Source: Bilifractor sp002394235 (GTDB lineage Bacteria; Bacillota; Clostridia; Lachnospirales; Lachnospiraceae). Taken from it: 64,000 bases of DNA. This document shows positions 60,277 through 64,000 of the stretch, piece by piece. The stretch covers positions 12,793-76,792 of the forward strand of contig NZ_JBQKGJ010000015.1 in the NCBI RefSeq assembly GCF_052118845.1, written 5' to 3'. Each line of letters opens with the position of its first letter. Position 1 is the first letter of the stretch. Made by a program: the position numbers and the translations under genes. The notes under the pieces were generated by a model, which saw only the letters and a list, made by a program, of their open reading frames with translations, did not search any database and had not been told where the DNA came from.

Positions 60277-61122
60277 TTACCTCCCCTTGGGATCTGCGTA
60301 GTCCCGGATTGTGTCGCCCAGCAGGTTGAAAATCATAACAGAAAGGAAGATCGCGATACCGGGAGAAAAGGTAATCCAGGGAGAGGTGGTCATCAGGCCC
60401 CGGGTGTCGCTCATCATGCTTCCCCACTCCGCAATGGGCGGTTTCGCACCCAGCCCTAAGAAACTCAGTGCCGCCAGCTCGATCATCATGGTGCCAATAT
60501 CCAGCACGGACGTCACCAGAATCGGACCGATGATGTTGGGAAGGATGTGCTTGAAAATGATCTTGCCCGTGCTGCTGCCGGAGAGCTTTGCCGCCTTCAT
60601 CCAGACTGTTTCCTTCCGGGCAAGGGTCTGGCTCCGGGCGATCCGGGCATATTTGGGCCAGGAAATCACCGCCAGAGCGATAATGGCATTTTGTAATCCA
60701 CCTCCCAGCACACCCGCTACCGCCAGTGCGAACACCAGTCCGGGGAAAGCAAGAAACAGATCGGAAATCCGCATAAGCACAGTATCCAATGCTTTGCCGT
60801 ACCAGCCGCAGACCACGCCCACAGCGGTTCCTAAAGCGGTGATGATCGCAACCAGCAAAAGGGTGGAAAAAATACTGGTTCGGCTGCCCACTATAACCCG
60901 GGACAGCATATCCCGTCCGTAGCGGTCCGTGCCCAGAAGATGCTCCGCACAGGGCGGCTGTTTGGCGATGCTCAAATTCTGCAAATAAGGGTCATAGGGA
61001 GCGAGATACTCCGAGAAAAGGGAGCAGACAATTAACAGCGCAGCGAGTGTGCCGAAGACGATAAGACGTATTTTTACGCTGCCTTTTTTGATTTTCTGCT
61101 TCCGTATGGTAACTTCACGCAT
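60277..61122 (-). CDS. ABC transporter permease (DppC/NikC type)
   Basis: 281 residues from MREVTIRKQ, overlapping the upstream permease by eight bases. N-terminal helix, then LLGTDRYGRDMLSRVIVGSR typical of the C-type permease, and the EAA-like loop (AKLSGSSTGKIIFKHILPN). About six membrane segments. Confidence 0.92.
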   Translation of the reverse strand: MREVTIRKQKIKKGSVKIRLIVFGTLAALLIVCSLFSEYLAPYDPYLQNLSIAKQPPCAEHLLGTDRYGRDMLSRVIVGSRTSIFSTLLLVAIITALGTAVGVVCGWYGKALDTVLMRISDLFLAFPGLVFALAVAGVLGGGLQNAIIALAVISWPKYARIARSQTLARKETVWMKAAKLSGSSTGKIIFKHILPNIIGPILVTSVLDIGTMMIELAALSFLGLGAKPPIAEWGSMMSDTRGLMTTSPWITFSPGIAIFLSVMIFNLLGDTIRDYADPKGR

Positions 61123-62059
61123 CCGCACGCACCCCCAGTCGGATTCTCGGATCAAGGGCATGGTAAAGCAGGTCTGTGATCAGATTGACCAATACGTAGA
61201 TGATTGCCATCCAGACCACATAAGCCTGAATCATGGGATAGTCACGCATGGTGATGGCATCCACCGCCAGCTTCCCCACGCCATCCCACATAAAAATACT
61301 CTCAATAATCGCCGTACCGCCCAGAAGACTTCCGATGGACAGAGCCAGCAGCGTGATGATGGTGAGCATGGAGGATTTCAGCACGCTTTTCCAGAGGATA
61401 ACGGAACTGCGGACACCTCTCGCCTTTGCGCCGATGACGTAATCCTTGTTCAGTTCCTCCAGCACCGCAGCCCGCACCTGCCGCATGTACTTGGCAGACA
61501 TGGCAATGGCAAGAGTCAGGGTAGGCAGCATGGCGCTCTGGATACTCAGTCCCTTGGAAATAACGGGAAATATTCTCAGTTTGATGGAGAAAATCTGCAT
61601 GAGAAGCAGCGCCACGAAGAAGTTGGGAAGGGAATTTCCCACGAAGCTGAAAAAACGCAGAACGTAGTCTGTCAGCTTATCATGGCGCACCGCCGTCAGA
61701 ACCCCCAGCGGAATGGAAATGACCACCGTCATGGCTATAGACAGCGCAGTAAGGAGCAGCGTCGCCGGGAGCTTTGAAATAAACGTCTGAAATACATCCT
61801 TCCCGGATATATAGCTCACGCCCATATCGCCCCGCATCATACCGCCCACCCAGGCAAGGTACTGGACGAGAAAGGGCTTATCCAGACCAAGCTCCGCCCG
61901 CTTCGCGTCAATGATCTCCTGTGACACCGCACCCTTGTCGCCATAGAGCTCGGTAATAGCATCGCTGCCGGCCGCGCGCATCATAGCAAAAGACAGAAAA
62001 GTGATGCCAATTAGGACAGGTATCAATTGTAAGAATCTGCGTAAAACGTATTTCTTCAA
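61115..62059 (-). CDS. ABC transporter permease (DppB/NikB type)
   Basis: 314 residues (KKYVLRRFLQLIPVLIGIT at the start) with six membrane segments and the motif AKARGVRSSVILWKSVLKSS. It appears to start at TTG (62057-62059), overlapping the methyltransferase stop, with GTGGGGG upstream. Confidence 0.92.
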   Translation of the reverse strand: MKKYVLRRFLQLIPVLIGITFLSFAMMRAAGSDAITELYGDKGAVSQEIIDAKRAELGLDKPFLVQYLAWVGGMMRGDMGVSYISGKDVFQTFISKLPATLLLTALSIAMTVVISIPLGVLTAVRHDKLTDYVLRFFSFVGNSLPNFFVALLLMQIFSIKLRIFPVISKGLSIQSAMLPTLTLAIAMSAKYMRQVRAAVLEELNKDYVIGAKARGVRSSVILWKSVLKSSMLTIITLLALSIGSLLGGTAIIESIFMWDGVGKLAVDAITMRDYPMIQAYVVWMAIIYVLVNLITDLLYHALDPRIRLGVRADA

Positions 62060-62847
62060 ATTGCAGCCCCCACTTTACAGCCCTCCACCAGGAACATAGG
62101 TGTGGAGGCATTGTTGATCCGTTCTTCTCTCGTCCAGACCTGCTTCCAGATTTCCGTATCGGCATTTGCCTGCATTCCCATCCCCCGAAGCACATCCAGA
62201 TCCCACGCAGGGCGATGAATCCTGGAAAGCGGGGTCTGACGGGCGATGGCTTCCATGGCATCCACATCCGTTCCGGCAGTTTCGTCCCGGACATCTGAAT
62301 CCTGAAGGTTCTTCCTGTCCAGTGCGTGTGCTGCCTGGTCATTCTCGTCCCAGAGGTAGCGGTACCAGTTAGCGTCAAAATTCAGGAGCAGCCCGCCGGG
62401 TTTCAGCACCCGCATCCAATGGGCATAGGCTTTCTCCGGGTTTGGCAGATTCCATGTGACGTTCCGGGTCACCAGCACATCAAAGGAAGCCGCCCGGAAG
62501 GACAGTTCCTCGGCATTCATCTGCCGGAAATCGATCTTCTCCGCCAGCGCCCCTGCGTTGCGCTTCGCTTCCTCCAGCATGGAGGCGGTATAGTCCACCG
62601 CTGTCACCTGATAGCCCAGCTCCGCCAGAATAATGGCGAAGAAACCCGGGCCGGTGCCTACATCCAGCACGCGGATCCGCTTCGGGTTGGTATTGGGAAA
62701 CCGGGCGGCAATGCGCAGGGAGATCAGCTCTCGCCATACCGTTTTCTGGCTGGTTGCCAGCTCCTCCTGATTGACCCCGGAGTAACCGGGAGTCCTGTTT
62801 GTCCAGTAGTGGATATTTTCTTCTTCATAGGTTGCAAACTGTTTCAT
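62056..62847 (-). CDS. Class I SAM-dependent methyltransferase, paralogue 1
   Basis: 263 residues. Motif I VLDVGTGPGFFAIILAELG, motif post-I VTAVDYTASML, then NVTWNLPNPEKAYAHWMRVL and KPGGLLLNFDANWYRYL. It shares the block order of the neighbour at 62869 (same WT-R start, NL/VTW-LP-P motif and NFDA end), so the two arose by duplication. It overlaps the permease gene, so the methylation is tied to transport. Substrate unknown: a metallophore, metal(loid) or small peptide are possible. Confidence 0.85.
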   Translation of the reverse strand: MKQFATYEEENIHYWTNRTPGYSGVNQEELATSQKTVWRELISLRIAARFPNTNPKRIRVLDVGTGPGFFAIILAELGYQVTAVDYTASMLEEAKRNAGALAEKIDFRQMNAEELSFRAASFDVLVTRNVTWNLPNPEKAYAHWMRVLKPGGLLLNFDANWYRYLWDENDQAAHALDRKNLQDSDVRDETAGTDVDAMEAIARQTPLSRIHRPAWDLDVLRGMGMQANADTEIWKQVWTREERINNASTPMFLVEGCKVGAAI

Positions 62848-62868
62848 GGCAAAAGTGCCTCCGATTTC

Positions 62869-63600
62869 TTATTTCTGAGCTGCAATCCCAAACATGGGGG
62901 CGGCAGTCAGATCCAGTTCTCCCAACAGACGCTGACCAACCTGTGTGTCCGTCTGACATTTCACAAAGCCTGTTCTTGTCAAAAGCTGCGCATCCCACGC
63001 CGGTCGGGATTTCCCAATGTCCATCGAAAGCGTAATGTCGTCATTTTCCTTCTGTAAGACATCCGTCATGCCCACATGTCCGTACGGGCTGTCCGGGGCA
63101 ACCTTTCGGTTCTGGATGCTGTGGCTGCGCACATGAGAAGCGTAGTCCGCATCAAAATTCAAAAGCACCCCGTCGGGTTTCAACACTCTAAACCACTCGG
63201 CATAGGCGCTGTCCGGATCAGGAAGCGTCCATGTAAGATTCCGGCTGATGACCACATCAAAAGAATCATTGGGATAATCCAAATTCTGAGCGTCCATTTC
63301 CCGGAAAGTGATATCGAGATTCCGCTGTTTTGCCAGAATCCGGGCTTCCTCCAGCATGGCAGGGGTAAGATCAATTCCCTCCACACGATGCCCCTGCTCC
63401 GCCAGAAGCACGGCGAAAAAACCAACGCCGGTGCCCACGTCCAGAATGTCCAGCTTTCTCCGCTCCGGCAGGAACCGTTCGATCTCATGGAGCCACCTTT
63501 GCCCCATTTCATTTCCCAGCTCGTTCTTACGCACGGTTCCAAAATCGTGGGAACGCTGTGTCCAGTATTTCTTCACACGTTCTTCCATTTTCACATCCAT
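62869..63600 (-). CDS. Class I SAM-dependent methyltransferase, paralogue 2
   Basis: 243 residues from MDVKMEERVKKYWTQRS (GGAGGAAGG upstream; a reading from 63636 has none). Motif I ILDVGTGVGFFAVLLAEQG, VEGIDLTPAML, then NLTWTLPDPDSAYAEWFRVL and KPDGVLLNFDADY. First gene of the operon. Related to the protein at 62056. Confidence 0.85.
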   Translation of the reverse strand: MDVKMEERVKKYWTQRSHDFGTVRKNELGNEMGQRWLHEIERFLPERRKLDILDVGTGVGFFAVLLAEQGHRVEGIDLTPAMLEEARILAKQRNLDITFREMDAQNLDYPNDSFDVVISRNLTWTLPDPDSAYAEWFRVLKPDGVLLNFDADYASHVRSHSIQNRKVAPDSPYGHVGMTDVLQKENDDITLSMDIGKSRPAWDAQLLTRTGFVKCQTDTQVGQRLLGELDLTAAPMFGIAAQK

Positions 63601-63748
63601 ATTTCCATCCTTCCTCCGACAATTCACCATAAGCAATCATTGGCTTCCCCTTTTCATGCCTGATGAATTAACGGCCGGTATTATTGGTGTAACAAAAATT
63701 TTCCTTTTACAGAAGCCCCCTCGGGGGATGAAATTTTTACGACAAAAT

Positions 63749-63780
63749 TGGCCGCACCGGTTTCGTTTCCGGTGCGGCCA
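63749..63780 (-). terminator. Hairpin in the leader of the methyltransferase-ABC operon
   Basis: TGGCCGCACCGG ... CCGGTGCGGCCA, 12-bp perfect stem, followed on the minus strand by ATTTTG. It would stop transcripts entering from the intron side. A second palindrome, CCCCCGAGGGGG, lies near 63716-63727 in the leader. Confidence 0.75.
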
Positions 63781-63804
63781 GAAATCCTCTGCCTGCTCAG
63801 GTAA

Positions 63805-63896
63805 AACGAGATAAAACACGCTGCGCGAGTTTTATCTCGCTATCGCAACGCTCGCCGCACACGAATACTTCGCATTCGGCTGCGGCTCCCTGTTCG
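63805..63896. repeat. 92-bp dispersed repeat, copy 2
   Basis: Same sequence and orientation as 14746-14837, with the 11-bp hairpin CGAGATAAAAC/GTTTTATCTCG. It is the 3' exon of the group II intron at 63897. Confidence 0.92.
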
Positions 63897-64000
63897 ATCG
63901 GATAGGGGAGATTTTACCCTCCCCTTCCACACCACCGTACGTACCGTTCGGTATACGGCGGTTCAATAGTTTACACGAACTTTCAGATAGTGGGCTGATA
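63897..64000 (-). mobile_element. Group II intron, 3' end (domains V and VI)
   Basis: On the minus strand 63931-63962 folds as domain V: ACCGCCGTA ... TACGGTGGT outer stem, a two-base CG bulge, TACC-GAAC-GGTA inner hairpin. Next (63905-63924) is GGGGAG ... CTCCCC, a domain VI-like stem, and the intron ends CCGAT at 63897. Upstream the frame SAHYLKVRVNY ends in TGA at the start of domain V and may be the C-terminus of the intron's reverse transcriptase. The rest is beyond the right edge. The junction to the repeat is exact when compared with the uninterrupted copy at 14837. Confidence 0.8.

Overview
The window reads as a gut-type anaerobic Firmicute of the class Clostridia, most likely family Lachnospiraceae. 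The support is a B12-dependent propanediol microcompartment (BMC) of clostridial layout, AGGAGG-type ribosome sites before most genes, a pyrophosphate-type phosphofructokinase, NiaR-type NAD control, S-layer-homology surface anchoring, IS66 debris and a group II intron end. No tRNA, rRNA or CRISPR array was seen.

Region 1 (1-15.7 kb, minus strand) is a nearly complete BMC locus. In transcription order it runs: GlcG/PduO-C-like protein, PduC, PduD, PduE, PduG, PduH, PduO-type adenosyltransferase, PHP phosphoesterase, class II sugar-phosphate aldolase, PduP, zinc alcohol dehydrogenase, four BMC-domain shell proteins, PduL, a EutN-type vertex protein and PduS (cut by the left edge). Together they would cleave a deoxysugar phosphate (probably fuculose- or rhamnulose-1-phosphate) to lactaldehyde, reduce it to 1,2-propanediol, dehydrate that to propanal, and split propanal into propanol and propionyl phosphate inside the shell. 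Three promoters with good consensus (near 15.65, 14.6 and 7.6 kb) divide the locus. One shell protein carries a long charged extension that ends at an internal ribosome site, so two forms may be made.

Region 2 (15.8-22.1 kb) holds a serine acetyltransferase-mtnA pair, palindromic repeats, PPi-type phosphofructokinase, and a TetR regulator divergent from two membrane-protein genes. Region 3 (22.2-29 kb) is an AT-richer accessory stretch with IS66 fragments, a 1686-residue S-layer-type surface protein and a broken secreted-protein gene. A 480-residue XRE-type regulator follows.

Region 4 (30.7-43.6 kb) has HxlR/dioxygenase, a YfhO-type membrane protein, a PrsW-GNAT fusion, niaR and the NAD genes nadC, nadB and nadA. 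nadB and nadA are divergent, with back-to-back promoters over a shared dyad. An unusual ABC-class ATPase follows.

Region 5 (43.6-57 kb) has DUF2207 and LemA proteins, a damage-response group (dinB, a small partner, a LexA-like regulator), and a peroxide/redox group: AhpF-like reductase, N-terminally short AhpC, PocR-AraC regulator, nitroreductase, yaaA, bcp. Region 6 (57-64 kb) is a seven-gene operon of two paralogous methyltransferases plus a complete nickel/peptide-type ABC importer. On its left is a beheaded DUF4143 ATPase, and on its right the 3' end of a group II intron inserted in a repeat that has an uninterrupted copy at 14.75 kb.

The window is also rich in short tandem repeats (14-43 bp units, 2-4 copies) lying at or just past gene 3' ends, and in two families of dispersed palindromic repeats.
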